From Stenotrophomonas maltophilia (lineage in GTDB: Bacteria; Pseudomonadota; Gammaproteobacteria; Xanthomonadales; Xanthomonadaceae), in assembly GCA_900113425.1 (NCBI GenBank), contig FOZF01000001.1, forward strand, positions 1-41,798: a DNA stretch of 41,798 nucleotides. The letters are read 5' to 3'. The notes below the pieces were generated by a model. It was not told the origin of the DNA. It searched no databases and saw only the letters and a program-made list of their open reading frames with translations. Below are positions 25,466-35,858 of this stretch, in pieces. The first letter of the stretch is position 1. Every line of letters begins with the position of its first letter. The translations under genes and the position numbers were made by a program.

Positions 25466-26466
25466 TGCGGGTCTTCCTGGATGACGGGTACGCGCGGGCG
25501 GGTGCCCGGCGGATGGGTAGCAGTGATCTTCACGGCGTTCATGCCGTTGGCGATGCCGAATTCGCCGGTGAACACGGGGATGTTCTCCACGCACAGCGGC
25601 ACCTGCGGGCTCAGCTCGATCGGCAGGATGTCGCCGACCTTCAGCCGGGTCAGGTCACGCAGGGTCATGCGCTTGCTGGCCAGCACGCTGGACAGGGTTA
25701 CTTCGGCGATGTTGAGCTGCTCGCGCAGGGTCTGGCCCCAGCTTTCGTCGCGGTCGTTGCGATCGCTCTGGATGCCGGCATCGAGCAGCTCCCGGATCGG
25801 TTCGAGCATCGAGTACGGCAGGGTGACGTGGATGTCGCCGCCGCCGCCGTCGAGCTCGACATGCAGGCGGCACACCACCACGTATTCGCGCGGGGTCACG
25901 ATGTTGGCGAAGTGCGGGTTGATTTCCGAGTTGATGTACTCGAACTCCACGTCCATCACCGGTGCCCACGCTTCGCGCAGGTCGGCGAAGGTCTGCTTCA
26001 GCAGCAGATGGATCACGCGCATCTCGGTGGCGGTGAACTCGCGGCCTTCGATCCGGGTGGGGTAGCGCCCGTCGCCGCCGAAGAAGTTGTCGACGATGGC
26101 GAACACCAGGGTCGGCTCGAACACGATCAGGCCGGTGCCGCGCAGTGGCTTGAAACGGATCAGGTTCAGGTTGGTCGGCACATACAGCGAATGCATGTAG
26201 TCGTTGAACTTGATCAGCTCGATGCCGCGCACCGACAGTTCGGCCGAGCGCCGGATCAGGTTGAACAGGCCGATGCGCCACAGGCGCGCAAAGCGCTCGT
26301 GGACCATTTCCAGCGTCGGCATGCGGCCGCGGATGATGCGGTCCTGGCTGGCGAAGTCGTAGGAACGCGCTTCGCCTGATGGCGGCTCCGGGTCGGTCTC
26401 GACCGCGCCGCTGTCCACGCCGTGGAGCAGGGCATCGATCTCGTCCTGGGACAGCAGGTCATTCAT
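25462..26466 (-). CDS. fliM: Flagellar motor switch protein FliM
   Basis: C-ring subunit that binds CheY-P, 334 residues. Seen: the N-terminal CheY-binding peptide LSQDEIDALLHGV, the CheC-like middle domain with GTGLIVFEPTLVFAIVDNFF, and a C-terminal SpoA domain at about 250-325. It begins 10 bases after fliL. All family regions are present. Confidence 0.97.
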   Translation of the reverse strand: MNDLLSQDEIDALLHGVDSGAVETDPEPPSGEARSYDFASQDRIIRGRMPTLEMVHERFARLWRIGLFNLIRRSAELSVRGIELIKFNDYMHSLYVPTNLNLIRFKPLRGTGLIVFEPTLVFAIVDNFFGGDGRYPTRIEGREFTATEMRVIHLLLKQTFADLREAWAPVMDVEFEYINSEINPHFANIVTPREYVVVCRLHVELDGGGGDIHVTLPYSMLEPIRELLDAGIQSDRNDRDESWGQTLREQLNIAEVTLSSVLASKRMTLRDLTRLKVGDILPIELSPQVPLCVENIPVFTGEFGIANGMNAVKITATHPPGTRPRVPVIQEDPQ

Positions 26467-26476
26467 CGGTGGGCCC

Positions 26477-26995
26477 TTACTGGGTCACGAAGCTGGTGAA
26501 CAGCAGATCGTCGGCGCCATTGCTGCCGGTCTCGGCCTTGAGCACCTTCTGCACCTCGGCCAGCGAGTCGGCCTGCAGCTTTTTCTTGCCGGCGATATCG
26601 GCGATCTGTGCCGGTCCGACCTGCGAGAACAGCATCAGCAGTCGTGCACGCAGGGCCGGGGCGTGGGTCTTGATCGCTTCCAGCGCGGCCGGATCACGGG
26701 TCACCAGCTGCACTTCCACCTGCAGGTAGCGCGGGCCGTCGATCGGACCGTTGAGGTTGACCACGAATGCAGGTTCCAGTGCGAAGTACTGCGCCGGTGC
26801 CGGCGTGGCGTTCTTCTTCTTCGGCGCCTGGCTGGTCTTTTCTTCCTGCGTGGACTGGGTGAAGAACCACACGCCACCGCCGGCGGCTGCGGCGGCCAGT
26901 ACCGCCACAAGCGCAGTGATCAGGATCGGACTGCGCGGCGTGCCGGCCTTGTCCTTTTCGACGTTCTTCTTGGTTTTGTCAGCGGCTGCGGCCAC
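26477..26995 (-). CDS. fliL: Flagellar basal body-associated protein FliL
   Basis: Inner-membrane protein that surrounds the stators, 172 residues. Seen: a Lys-rich cytoplasmic N-terminus, one membrane helix at about 23-46, and a periplasmic domain with YFALEPAFVVNLNG and YLQVEVQLVTRD. The start is a GTG at 26995 with AGGAG 9 bases upstream. It is the first gene of fliLMNOPQR and lies 36 bases after a strong sigma-54-like site. Confidence 0.95.
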   Translation of the reverse strand: MAAAADKTKKNVEKDKAGTPRSPILITALVAVLAAAAAGGGVWFFTQSTQEEKTSQAPKKKNATPAPAQYFALEPAFVVNLNGPIDGPRYLQVEVQLVTRDPAALEAIKTHAPALRARLLMLFSQVGPAQIADIAGKKKLQADSLAEVQKVLKAETGSNGADDLLFTSFVTQ

Positions 26996-27030
26996 GAGGT
27001 GAAGCTCCTGAGGGTTGCTTCACCGGGATA

Positions 27031-27046
27031 TGCAAGGCGTGTGCCG
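27031..27046 (-). promoter_or_regulatory. Sigma-54 promoter candidate for fliLMNOPQR
   Basis: On the minus strand CGGCACACGCCTTGCA: GG and GC are 10 bases apart, the -24 box matches GGCAC and the -12 box is TTGCA. Expected start near 27020, giving a leader of about 25 bases that contains the AGGAG of fliL. Confidence 0.75.
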
Positions 27047-27066
27047 ATGCGCCGGGAGGAGGGTGC

Positions 27067-27080
27067 GACGGAATTCCGTC
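27067..27080. promoter_or_regulatory. 14-bp palindrome upstream of the fliL promoter (activator site candidate)
   Basis: GACGGAATTCCGTC is a perfect palindrome centred about 53 bases upstream of the predicted fliL start of transcription. Related sequences occur at 37479-37494 and 37508-37523, and a half site lies at a similar distance upstream of the fliE promoter (33790-33797). FleQ binding is a guess. Confidence 0.45.
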
Positions 27081-27106
27081 AGCAGCCCCGCATCGGTCGC
27101 GCACTG

Positions 27107-28198
27107 TCAGGCGTAGGCGTCCAGCAGGCCGCGCTGGCGGATCAACGGGATGGCCGGCAGGCTGGCATCACCCCGCGTCGGTTCTCCGTCACCCCGACCT
27201 GCCTCCTGCCCGGCCTGGCCGGCGGGTGCGCCACCGCCGCCGGACTGATGACCGACATCGGCGTGGGCCAGCTGGAAGCCTTGTTCGCCCAGCAGTTCAC
27301 GCAGGCGTGGCAGGCTGCTTTCCAGCGCCTGGCGCACATCCACATGCGGGCTGCTGAAACTGGCGTGGACCTTGTCGCCGTTGAGCTGCAGGCGTACGTC
27401 GACCGGTCCCCGATCGTCCGGACTCAGCCGGATGTGGGCGTGACCGATCTTCTGATCGGCGAGCCAGCCCAGGCGGGCGCCGATGGCCTGGTCGAATCCA
27501 TCGTCGCCAAGCACCGGCTTCGGCGTCGGTTCACCGTTGAAGACCGCGTTGCTGGACAGCGCCGCCTTCAGATCCTGCAGCGCGGCGGGCAGGGGCGCCT
27601 GCAGGGGTGCAGGGGGGGCACGATCCCCCTGCAACGTGCTGTCGGTGTCAGCGCTGCGCTCCAGCGCGGCGTCGCCTGTCGGCAGAGCGGGCAGGGGCAG
27701 TGCGCCGTCTTCGCCATCGACGCCCGTGGCGGCTGGCTGCGCCACGGCGGCAGGCGACGCGGCAACGGGCGATGAGGGGACGGCGGTTGCCGCCAGGGCC
27801 GGCGGCGCCGTGCCCGCGGCGGACGGCGGAACGCTGGTCGCGGGGTCGGCGGGCAGTGGAGCGGCCAGCACCAGCCCGGCCAGACCGAACGGGGGCCAGG
27901 GCGCCTCGTCGGTTTCCGTCGTCGCGTCCTGGTCGGTCGCACCCTTGGCGGCCGGCGGCGCAGCGGCCTCGCTTGCGACCTGCTCGCTGGCGGAGGGCCG
28001 CACGCTGGCGGCGTCATCGCTGCCGGTGGCCGCAACACCGGTCGGCGCCGTGTTGTCGGCGGGCGGCGCGGACGCACCGCCCTGCAGCAACTGGCCGAAG
28101 TCCTCGCTGCCGTCGTTGCGCGCGGTGCGCGACGGGCTGCTGCCCACGCCGGGCGCAGTGGCCGTCGTGCTGCTGCCGGGAAGCGCGGCGGGCGTCAC
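27107..28198 (-). CDS. fliK: Flagellar hook-length control protein FliK
   Basis: Secreted ruler that measures the hook and triggers the FlhB switch, 363 residues. Seen: a long low-complexity Ala/Pro/Thr-rich N-terminal two-thirds and a C-terminal Flg_hook domain at about 235-330 with GHAHIRLSPDDRGPVDVRLQ and VDVRQALESSLPRLRELL. The start is a GTG at 28198 overlapping the fliJ stop (GTGA). It ends the fliEFGHIJK block, 111 bases before fliL. Confidence 0.93.
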   Translation of the reverse strand: MTPAALPGSSTTATAPGVGSSPSRTARNDGSEDFGQLLQGGASAPPADNTAPTGVAATGSDDAASVRPSASEQVASEAAAPPAAKGATDQDATTETDEAPWPPFGLAGLVLAAPLPADPATSVPPSAAGTAPPALAATAVPSSPVAASPAAVAQPAATGVDGEDGALPLPALPTGDAALERSADTDSTLQGDRAPPAPLQAPLPAALQDLKAALSSNAVFNGEPTPKPVLGDDGFDQAIGARLGWLADQKIGHAHIRLSPDDRGPVDVRLQLNGDKVHASFSSPHVDVRQALESSLPRLRELLGEQGFQLAHADVGHQSGGGGAPAGQAGQEAGRGDGEPTRGDASLPAIPLIRQRGLLDAYA

Positions 28199-28662
28199 GA
28201 ACGGCCTCCGGTTTCTGCGCCGTCCTGGTCCTCGGCCTGCGCCAGGCGGGAGCGGCGCGCACCGATGTCATCCATCTCGCGCTGGTCACGGCGGTCTGTC
28301 ACCACCTTTTCCTGTGCGCGATAGCTGGCGGCCAGCTGCTCCAGCACCGCCTTGTCCCGGCTGGCCAGGATCAGGCGCGCGCGCTCGGCTTCGACCTTCT
28401 CGCGGTTGCCGTCGACGGTGCGCTGCTGCTGCTCCACCGCACTGTCGAGGCGGTCAAGGAACGCACGCCGGTTCAACAGCTGGGCGGGACTGGTCGCGGC
28501 CATCTGTGCGTTGGCGTACTCCTCGGCATAACGTCGCAGTTCGTCCAGACGCGACAGGTGAGTGTCGAGAAGGCGCTGGCGCTCGGCCAGGTCGCGGGCG
28601 ACCGCATCTTCATGTTCCTGTGCCCGCCTCAGCAGAGGGTCGATACGTTTGGACTGGTTCAT
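28195..28662 (-). CDS. fliJ: Flagellar export chaperone-escort protein FliJ
   Basis: Coiled-coil stalk of the export ATPase, 155 residues. Seen: almost entirely charged helix with heptads (LLRRAQEHEDAVARDLAERQ, LDRLDSAVEQQQRTVDGNRE), typical of the family, which has weak sequence conservation. It lies three bases after fliI and overlaps fliK by four. The identification rests on length, coiled coil and position. Confidence 0.92.
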   Translation of the reverse strand: MNQSKRIDPLLRRAQEHEDAVARDLAERQRLLDTHLSRLDELRRYAEEYANAQMAATSPAQLLNRRAFLDRLDSAVEQQQRTVDGNREKVEAERARLILASRDKAVLEQLAASYRAQEKVVTDRRDQREMDDIGARRSRLAQAEDQDGAETGGRS

Positions 28663-28665
28663 CGC

Positions 28666-30051
28666 TTACACCTCGTTTTCCACCAGGCGCTGCAGCGCCG
28701 CCTGGCTGTGCGGGAGATCCGCGGCCTTGGCCACGTCCTGTCCCAGGAATTCCATGATTTCCGGCCAGCGTTCCAGGGCTTCGTCGGTAGCCGCGTCGTT
28801 GCCGCGCTGGTAGGCGCCGATGGCGATCAGGTCGCGGTTGGCCGAGTAGGCCGACACCAGCCGCTTGAGCTTGCGGATGCGCAGGCGCCACGGTTCGTCG
28901 GCGATTTCCGTGACCACGCGGCTGACCGAGGATTCCACGTCGATGGCCGGGTACAGGCCGCTGTCGGCGACCCGGCGCGACAGCAGGATGTGGCCGTCGA
29001 GGATCGCGCGCGCGGCGTCTGCGATCGGATCCTGCGGATCATCGCCTTCGGTCAGTACGGTGTAGAACGCGGTGATGGAGCCGCGCCCCTTGGCGCCGTT
29101 GCCGGCGCGTTCGACCAGCGCGGGCAGCTTGGCGAACACCGACGGCGGGTAGCCGCGCGTGGTCGGCGGTTCGCCCACCGACAGGCCGATCTCGCGCTGT
29201 GCCTGCGCGAAGCGGGTCAGCGAGTCCATCAGCAGCAGGACGTTCAGGCCCTGGTCGCGGAACCATTCGGCAATGGCGGTGGCACGGTAGGCGCCATGCA
29301 GGCGCGCCAGCGGTGGCCGGTCGGCCGGGCTGGCGACCACCACCGCGCGGCGCAGGCCTTCCTCGCCCAGCGTGGTTTCGACGAAATCGCGCACTTCGCG
29401 GCCGCGTTCGCCGATCAGCCCGACCACGATGACGTCGGCAGCGGTGTAGCGGGTCATCATGCCCAGCAGTGTCGATTTACCGACGCCGGAGCCGGCGAAC
29501 AGGCCGACGCGCTGGCCGCGGCCGATCGGCAGCAGTGCGTTGATGGCGCGCACGCCCACGTCCAGTGGCTGGGTGATCGGCTCGCGCGCCAGTGGATTGA
29601 TCGACACGCCGGCCATGCCGACGTGGCCTTCGGCGCGGATCGGGCCCTTGCCGTCCAGCGGCACGCCATCGCTGTCGATCACCCGGCCGAGCAGGCCTTC
29701 GCCCACCTCCACGCCGCCGCGCCGTGCCGACGGCACGACCCGCGCGTTGGGCAACAGGCCATGCAGCTCGGCGCTGGGCATCAGGTAGGTGCGCTCACCG
29801 GCGAAGCCGACCACTTCGGCATCCACCCAGCCACCGTCGACCACTTCGACCTTGCAGCTGGCCCCCAGCGGTGCTTCGCAGCCGACCGCTTCCAGGGTCA
29901 GCCCGACCGCGCGGCGCAGCACGCCTTCGCGGATCAGGCCACGGCCGTGTGCGGTGTCCACGCGCAGCCCGTCCAGGCGACGGGCCAGGCGCAGATTGCG
30001 GGCCAGGGCCCAGTCGGCCGCAGGCGGCGGCAGTGGCGTTTCAGCCGTCAT
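28666..30051 (-). CDS. fliI: Flagellar export ATPase FliI
   Basis: Hexameric F1-like ATPase that loads substrates into the export gate, 461 residues. Seen: an N-terminal beta domain, Walker A AGSGVGKST at 186-194, Walker B region with LNVLLLMDSLTRFAQAQRE, and the family stretch GEPPTTRGYPPSVFAKLP. It overlaps fliH by four bases. No defects seen. Confidence 0.97.
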   Translation of the reverse strand: MTAETPLPPPAADWALARNLRLARRLDGLRVDTAHGRGLIREGVLRRAVGLTLEAVGCEAPLGASCKVEVVDGGWVDAEVVGFAGERTYLMPSAELHGLLPNARVVPSARRGGVEVGEGLLGRVIDSDGVPLDGKGPIRAEGHVGMAGVSINPLAREPITQPLDVGVRAINALLPIGRGQRVGLFAGSGVGKSTLLGMMTRYTAADVIVVGLIGERGREVRDFVETTLGEEGLRRAVVVASPADRPPLARLHGAYRATAIAEWFRDQGLNVLLLMDSLTRFAQAQREIGLSVGEPPTTRGYPPSVFAKLPALVERAGNGAKGRGSITAFYTVLTEGDDPQDPIADAARAILDGHILLSRRVADSGLYPAIDVESSVSRVVTEIADEPWRLRIRKLKRLVSAYSANRDLIAIGAYQRGNDAATDEALERWPEIMEFLGQDVAKAADLPHSQAALQRLVENEV

Positions 30052-30689
30052 GCGTTCGCTCCGGTCTGGCGGATCACTGCATCCAGCGCGCCACGCAGGC
30101 GGGCTTCGAGAGTGCCGTCGATGCGCACGGCCTCGGCATGCACGCGCAGGTCGCCGCGGCTGAGGCTGGTGTCGGCAACCAGCCGCTGCTGCGGTGGCAG
30201 GGTGAGCAAGGGGGCGAGGGCAGCGATGTCGTCCGGGTGCAGGCGCACTTCCACTTCCCGCGTGCTGCCGCCGACCGCATCGATGGCTTCGCCGACCAGC
30301 TGTGCCAGCAGCGCCGGTTCGGCCTCGTAGGCGCGGCCGACCAGGGCCCCGGCGATGCGGACCGCCAGCTCTCCCAGCGCACCGACCACTTCGTTCTCCA
30401 AGCGGACCAACGGGCGGCTGAAGTTGTCCAGGATGCCCTCGATCTGCGCGGCAAGCCGGCGCACCTCGGCCTGGCCCTGGCCATAACCCTCCGCATGGCC
30501 GTGCTGGAAGCCTTCCTTCTCGGCACTGTCCTGGATGGCCTGTATCTCTTCCAGCGTCGGCAACTGCAGCGGCGGTTCCGGCTCGTGCTCCGGGTCCGGC
30601 CCGGCGTGCCCGGACGCGTCTTCCTGTTCCAGAACGGGTTCCGGCTGGGCCAGCAGGTCAGGGGCGAGCCAGCGCACGACCGTACTCAC
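30048..30689 (-). CDS. fliH: Flagellar export regulator FliH
   Basis: Peripheral-stalk protein that binds and restrains FliI, 213 residues. Seen: an N-terminal acidic, Pro-rich region, a central helix with GFQHGHAEGYGQGQAEVRRL that carries the small-residue repeat pattern seen in FliH, and a C-terminal V-ATPase E-like domain with VEVRLHPDDIAAL. The start is a GTG at 30689 overlapping the fliG stop (GTGA). Confidence 0.95.
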   Translation of the reverse strand: MSTVVRWLAPDLLAQPEPVLEQEDASGHAGPDPEHEPEPPLQLPTLEEIQAIQDSAEKEGFQHGHAEGYGQGQAEVRRLAAQIEGILDNFSRPLVRLENEVVGALGELAVRIAGALVGRAYEAEPALLAQLVGEAIDAVGGSTREVEVRLHPDDIAALAPLLTLPPQQRLVADTSLSRGDLRVHAEAVRIDGTLEARLRGALDAVIRQTGANA

Positions 30690-31687
30690 AGCATGGCCTC
30701 CGCGCTGCCGCCGATGGTGATGGTGCCTTCATCGGCCATGCGCTTGACGATGGCCAGGATCTCGCGCTGCGCGCCTTCCACGTCGGACAGACGCACCGGC
30801 CCACGGGCCTCCATGTCCTCCAGCAGGATCTCGGCGGCACGCTGGGACATGTTGCGGGTGATCTTGTCGCGGACCTTGATGTCGGCGCCACGCAGGGCCA
30901 GTCCCAGCCGCTCGCCGCTGACTTCGCGCAGCACCAGCTGCATCTCGCGGTCGTCCAGATCCACCAGGTCGTCGAACACGAACATCAGGTCCTGGATGCG
31001 GCCACTCAAGGGCGCGTCGATGCGTGCGATCTCGCCCAGGATCGCCTGGTCCTGGCCGCTGTCCATGAAGTTGAGGATGTTGGCCGCGCACTGCACGCCG
31101 CCGATGTTGGACGACTTCAGGTTCTGGTTGCCGGCGAACTGGCGCTCCATGATCTCGTTGAGTTCGTTGAGCGCGTTCGGTGGAATGCCATCGAGGGTGG
31201 CGATGCGCAGCAGCACGTCCACGCGGGTGCGGTCGGGCAGCAGTTTCAGCGCATCGGCGGCCTGGTCGGTTTCAAGGTGGGCCATGACGATGGCGATGAT
31301 CTGCGGATGCTCGTTGCGGACCAGGTCGGCGACCGCACGCGGATCCATCCACTTCAGCGCATCCAGGCCGGTGGTGTTGCGGCCCAGCAGGATGCGATCG
31401 ATCAGGTTGCCGGCCTTTTCGCTGCCCAGTGCCTGCACCAGCATGTTGCGGATGTAGTCGTCCGACCCCACGCCCAGCGAGGTCTTGGAGCCCAGCTCCT
31501 GGCCGAACTGGTCCATCACCCGTTCCACCTGTTCGCGGGTGATATCGGACATGGTGGCCATCGCGATGCCGATCTTCTGGACTTCCTTGGGCTCCATGTG
31601 GCGCAGCACTTCGGCCGCGTCCAGTTCACCCAGCGACAGCAGCAGCACGGCGGCGCGCTGCACGCCGGTCAACGGTACCTCAGTCAT
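30686..31687 (-). CDS. fliG: Flagellar motor switch protein FliG
   Basis: Rotor subunit that takes torque from the stator, 333 residues. Seen: the N-terminal FliF-binding domain, the middle EHPQ motif in VRNEHPQIIAIVMAHL, and a C-terminal charged torque helix with LDDREMQLVLREVSGERLGL. It overlaps fliF by eight bases. Confidence 0.97.
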   Translation of the reverse strand: MTEVPLTGVQRAAVLLLSLGELDAAEVLRHMEPKEVQKIGIAMATMSDITREQVERVMDQFGQELGSKTSLGVGSDDYIRNMLVQALGSEKAGNLIDRILLGRNTTGLDALKWMDPRAVADLVRNEHPQIIAIVMAHLETDQAADALKLLPDRTRVDVLLRIATLDGIPPNALNELNEIMERQFAGNQNLKSSNIGGVQCAANILNFMDSGQDQAILGEIARIDAPLSGRIQDLMFVFDDLVDLDDREMQLVLREVSGERLGLALRGADIKVRDKITRNMSQRAAEILLEDMEARGPVRLSDVEGAQREILAIVKRMADEGTITIGGSAEAML

Positions 31688-33326
31688 TGGCCACCCAACC
31701 CTTGACCACCTGGGCCACGCGCTTGGAGTCGGTCTTCACGGCTTCACGGGCCATCCGCAGTCGTTCCTCGTAGGAGTCCACCGGCAGGGCCAGTGCCTCC
31801 GGTCCACCCAGGCCAGCGCGCTCGGCACCCAGGGCCGGCAGCGGGCTGCCATCGTCATCGACCAGCTGCACGTCAGCGGTATGCGGTTCAAGTGCCAGCG
31901 GGTCGTGCTTCTTCGCCTGGCCGGTGATGGCACGCAGCGCCGGACGCAGTACGCCGAACAGCAGCGCCAACACCACCACGGCCCCCAGCAGCATGCGGCC
32001 GGCATCGTGCACCCAGGGCAGCTCCCACCAGGCCGGGCCTTCCACCGGTGTGGTCTCGCGCACGAACGGGGCATTCATCACCGAGACTGTATCGCCGCGT
32101 TCGGCGCTGAAGCCGACGGCCTGCTTGACCAGCGCCTCGACGCGGGTCAGTTCGGCGGCCGACAGCGGCTGCGGGGTAAGTGCGCCATTGGCGCCGGGGC
32201 GCGGCACGTTGTCCACCAGCACCGCCACCGACACGCGCTTGATGCGGCCGGCCGGCTGGCGGGTGTGCTGCAGCGTACGGTCCAGCTCGTAGTTGCGCGT
32301 CGCGTTCTTGCTGCTTTCGCTCGGGGTCTGCGCGGTCTGCGGCGGCGCAGCCTGGCCCGGCGGCGTGTTGCTGGTTGCGCCAGGCACGCCCTGCGGTCCG
32401 GGCGTGCTGGTGGTGTTCTCGCTCATCTGTTCGCTGCGCAGCTTGGCCGGCTCGCCGTTGTACAGCTCACGTGCTTCCTCGGTGACCGAGAAGTCCATGT
32501 CCACGCTGACTTCCGGATTGACGCGGCCCGGGCCGGTCATCGGTTCCAGCAGCTCGCGGATGCGCTGGTTGAAGGAGGTCTCCTGCCGGCGGACCTGCTC
32601 GAACTGGGCAGCGTTGACCGCCGCTTCGCTGTTCGGGTCGCTGATGCTGAGCATGCGCCCGCTCTGGTCGACCACGGTCACCCGTTCCGGCGACAGATCC
32701 GGAATGCTGGCAGCGACCATGTGCACGATCGCATCCACCTGGCTGCGTTCCAGCTGTTGGCCACCGCGCAGTTCCAGGGTCACCGAGGCACTGGCGACGT
32801 CGCGCTGGCGGGTGAACGCGCTGGGCTTGGGGATGGCCAGGTGTACGCGTGAATCACGCACCGGTCGCAGCGTGTTGATGGTGCGCGACAGTTCGGTTTC
32901 CAGCGCGTGCTGGTAGCGCGCGCTTTCCACGAACTGGCTGACACCGAAGCCCGGATCGCGCTCCATCAGCTCGAAACCCAGCTTGCCGCTGTCGGTCAGG
33001 CCGGAGCCTGCCAGCTTCAGGCGGGCGTCATGCAGGTTCTTCTCCGGCACGGTGATGCCACCGGTTGCCGGGTCCAGGGCAAACGGGATCTGCGCTGCAC
33101 GCAGCAGGTCGGTCGCTTCAGCGGTGGCCTTCTGGTCCAGGCCGGTATACAGCGGAACCATGCCGGGCTTCTGCGACCAGAAGAACACGAACAGGCCCGC
33201 CGCCACCGCCACTGCGATCATCGCCATCAGCCCCAGCCGACGGGTGATCTGCAGGCTCTGCAGGCGGTCGAACCATTGCCCCGCCTTCTCGGCGTTCAGG
33301 CTGTCCTTGGAAAGCGTCAGTGCCAT
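31680..33326 (-). CDS. fliF: Flagellar MS-ring protein FliF
   Basis: Membrane ring on which the motor is built, 548 residues. Seen: first membrane helix at about 32-51, YscJ-like ring-building domains with MVPLYTGLDQKATAEATDLL and GFGVSQFVESARYQHALETE, a Pro/Thr-rich loop at about 300-345, second helix at about 440-462, and the C-terminal FliG-binding tail ending QVVKGWVAND. It starts 12 bases after the fliE stop. Confidence 0.97.
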   Translation of the reverse strand: MALTLSKDSLNAEKAGQWFDRLQSLQITRRLGLMAMIAVAVAAGLFVFFWSQKPGMVPLYTGLDQKATAEATDLLRAAQIPFALDPATGGITVPEKNLHDARLKLAGSGLTDSGKLGFELMERDPGFGVSQFVESARYQHALETELSRTINTLRPVRDSRVHLAIPKPSAFTRQRDVASASVTLELRGGQQLERSQVDAIVHMVAASIPDLSPERVTVVDQSGRMLSISDPNSEAAVNAAQFEQVRRQETSFNQRIRELLEPMTGPGRVNPEVSVDMDFSVTEEARELYNGEPAKLRSEQMSENTTSTPGPQGVPGATSNTPPGQAAPPQTAQTPSESSKNATRNYELDRTLQHTRQPAGRIKRVSVAVLVDNVPRPGANGALTPQPLSAAELTRVEALVKQAVGFSAERGDTVSVMNAPFVRETTPVEGPAWWELPWVHDAGRMLLGAVVVLALLFGVLRPALRAITGQAKKHDPLALEPHTADVQLVDDDGSPLPALGAERAGLGGPEALALPVDSYEERLRMAREAVKTDSKRVAQVVKGWVAND

Positions 33327-33338
33327 GCGTCAAATTCC

Positions 33339-33704
33339 TTACAGCGGCATGTTCATCACGTCCTGGTAGGCCTGGACGAGACGGTTGCGGACTTCCACGG
33401 TGGCGCGGAAGGCGATCTGGGATTGCTGCGAGGCGACCATCACCTTGGCCAGGTCGGCGCCGGGTTCGCCCATCTCGAACGCCTTGGCCAGCGCGCCGGA
33501 CGTCTGCTGCGCATTGTTGACGCCGGCAAGCGCACCGCGCAGGGTCTCGGTGAAGCTGGCCGGCTGCACCTGCGGCGCATCCAGCACCGCGCCAGGAAGG
33601 GCATTGCTGCGCGGCGCTTCAGCCAGCGGATTGAGCACCGGCTGCCCCATCTGGGACTGGTAGGTGCGGATCTGCGAAAGGATCGAAGTGACGGAGTGGG
33701 ACAT
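33339..33704 (-). CDS. fliE: Flagellar hook-basal body protein FliE
   Basis: Links the MS ring to the rod; first secreted substrate, 121 residues. Seen: ASFTETLRGALAGVNNAQQT and the family C-terminus VMVASQQSQIAFRATVEVRN ending QDVMNMPL. I take the ATG at 33704, where family similarity starts. It is the first gene of fliEFGHIJK and lies 46 bases after a sigma-54-like site. Confidence 0.96.
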   Translation of the reverse strand: MSHSVTSILSQIRTYQSQMGQPVLNPLAEAPRSNALPGAVLDAPQVQPASFTETLRGALAGVNNAQQTSGALAKAFEMGEPGADLAKVMVASQQSQIAFRATVEVRNRLVQAYQDVMNMPL

Positions 33705-33749
33705 CTGCAACGGTTCCAGGAACAGGGATGGGGGATCTGCAGGGATCAC

Positions 33750-33765
33750 TGCAAGTGCCGTGCCG
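33750..33765 (-). promoter_or_regulatory. Sigma-54 promoter candidate for fliEFGHIJK
   Basis: On the minus strand CGGCACGGCACTTGCA: GGCACG plus TTGCA with GG and GC 10 bases apart, one mismatch from TGGCACG-N4-TTGCA. Expected start near 33739, leader about 35 bases. A TGACGGAA half site lies at 33790-33797, about 58 bases upstream of that start. Confidence 0.78.
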
Positions 33766-33913
33766 GAACGCCTGAGCGGTTCAGAAACGTGACGGAAGTT
33801 TGCGTTCGGGGAGGGGGCGGGCGAGCTGGCGTGCCGATGCGTTGTCGTCGTCTGCCGGTGTCAGTGAACCGGCGTCGGTTTTTTGGCCTTGCCGGCGGCC
33901 GCCGGATACACGA

Positions 33914-33935
33914 ACGCCCGGGCAAGCCCAGGCGT
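33914..33935 (-). terminator. Hairpin after fleQ, weak terminator candidate
   Basis: A 9-bp stem with one mismatch (ACGCCCGGG / CCCAGGCGT, 4-base loop), 30 bases after the fleQ stop. No T-tract follows on the minus strand, so termination is uncertain. A GC palindrome (GCCGGCGGCCGCCGG) follows nearby. Confidence 0.4.
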
Positions 33936-33964
33936 CCGTGCCCCCTTCATGCTGGCGATCGCGC

Positions 33965-35466
<1,502 letters not shown>

Positions 35467-35470
<4 letters not shown>

Positions 35471-35844
35471 GATCGATCCTCCCTGAGGCCTTCCAGGATC
35501 GGCATCACTTCCTGGATGTAGGACAGCTTGCTGACGAAATTGTCGGCGCCGGCGCGCAGTGCATGCTCGCGGTGCTCGGCGTCATCGAAGTGGCTGGCGA
35601 TGACGATGTACGGGGCGTCATCCTGCGACTTGATCAGGCGGGTCGCCTGCAGCCCCCCCATTTCCGGCATCGCCAGGTCCATCAGCACCACCTGCGGGCG
35701 CAGGGTCTCCGAGCGCTCGATCGCTTCCAGGCCGTTGCCGGCGCTGCCGACGATCTGCAGCCAGTCGATCTTGCGGAAATGGCGCATCGCTGCGTTGATG
35801 AAACCTTCGTGGTCGTCGACCAGCAGGACCGTGAGCGTGTTCAT
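35467..35844 (-). CDS. Single-domain response regulator between rpoN2 and fleQ
   Basis: Receiver-only protein of 125 residues. Seen: Asp10/Asp11, phospho-acceptor Asp56 in [13 protein letters not shown], Ser84 in the usual Ser/Thr position and Lys106. No output domain. I prefer the ATG at 35844 because AAGGA lies 8 bases upstream; an ATG at 35853 would add three residues. It starts 14 bases after rpoN2 and its stop overlaps the fleQ start (GTGA), so it is probably made in step with FleQ. The sequence is closer to NarL-type receivers than to CheY. Its kinase and target are unknown. Confidence 0.9.
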
Positions 35845-35858
35845 GTCCAACATCCTTT

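Noticed and set aside
27607..30330. Plus-strand open frame of 907 codons, the longest in the window
   Set aside because: It runs antisense through fliK, fliJ and fliI, all of which have clear family motifs. No domain or ribosome binding site supports it.
33854..33884. Plus-strand hairpin followed by six T
   Set aside because: The stem is only 5 bp, five bases separate it from the T run, and no plus-strand gene exists to be ended.
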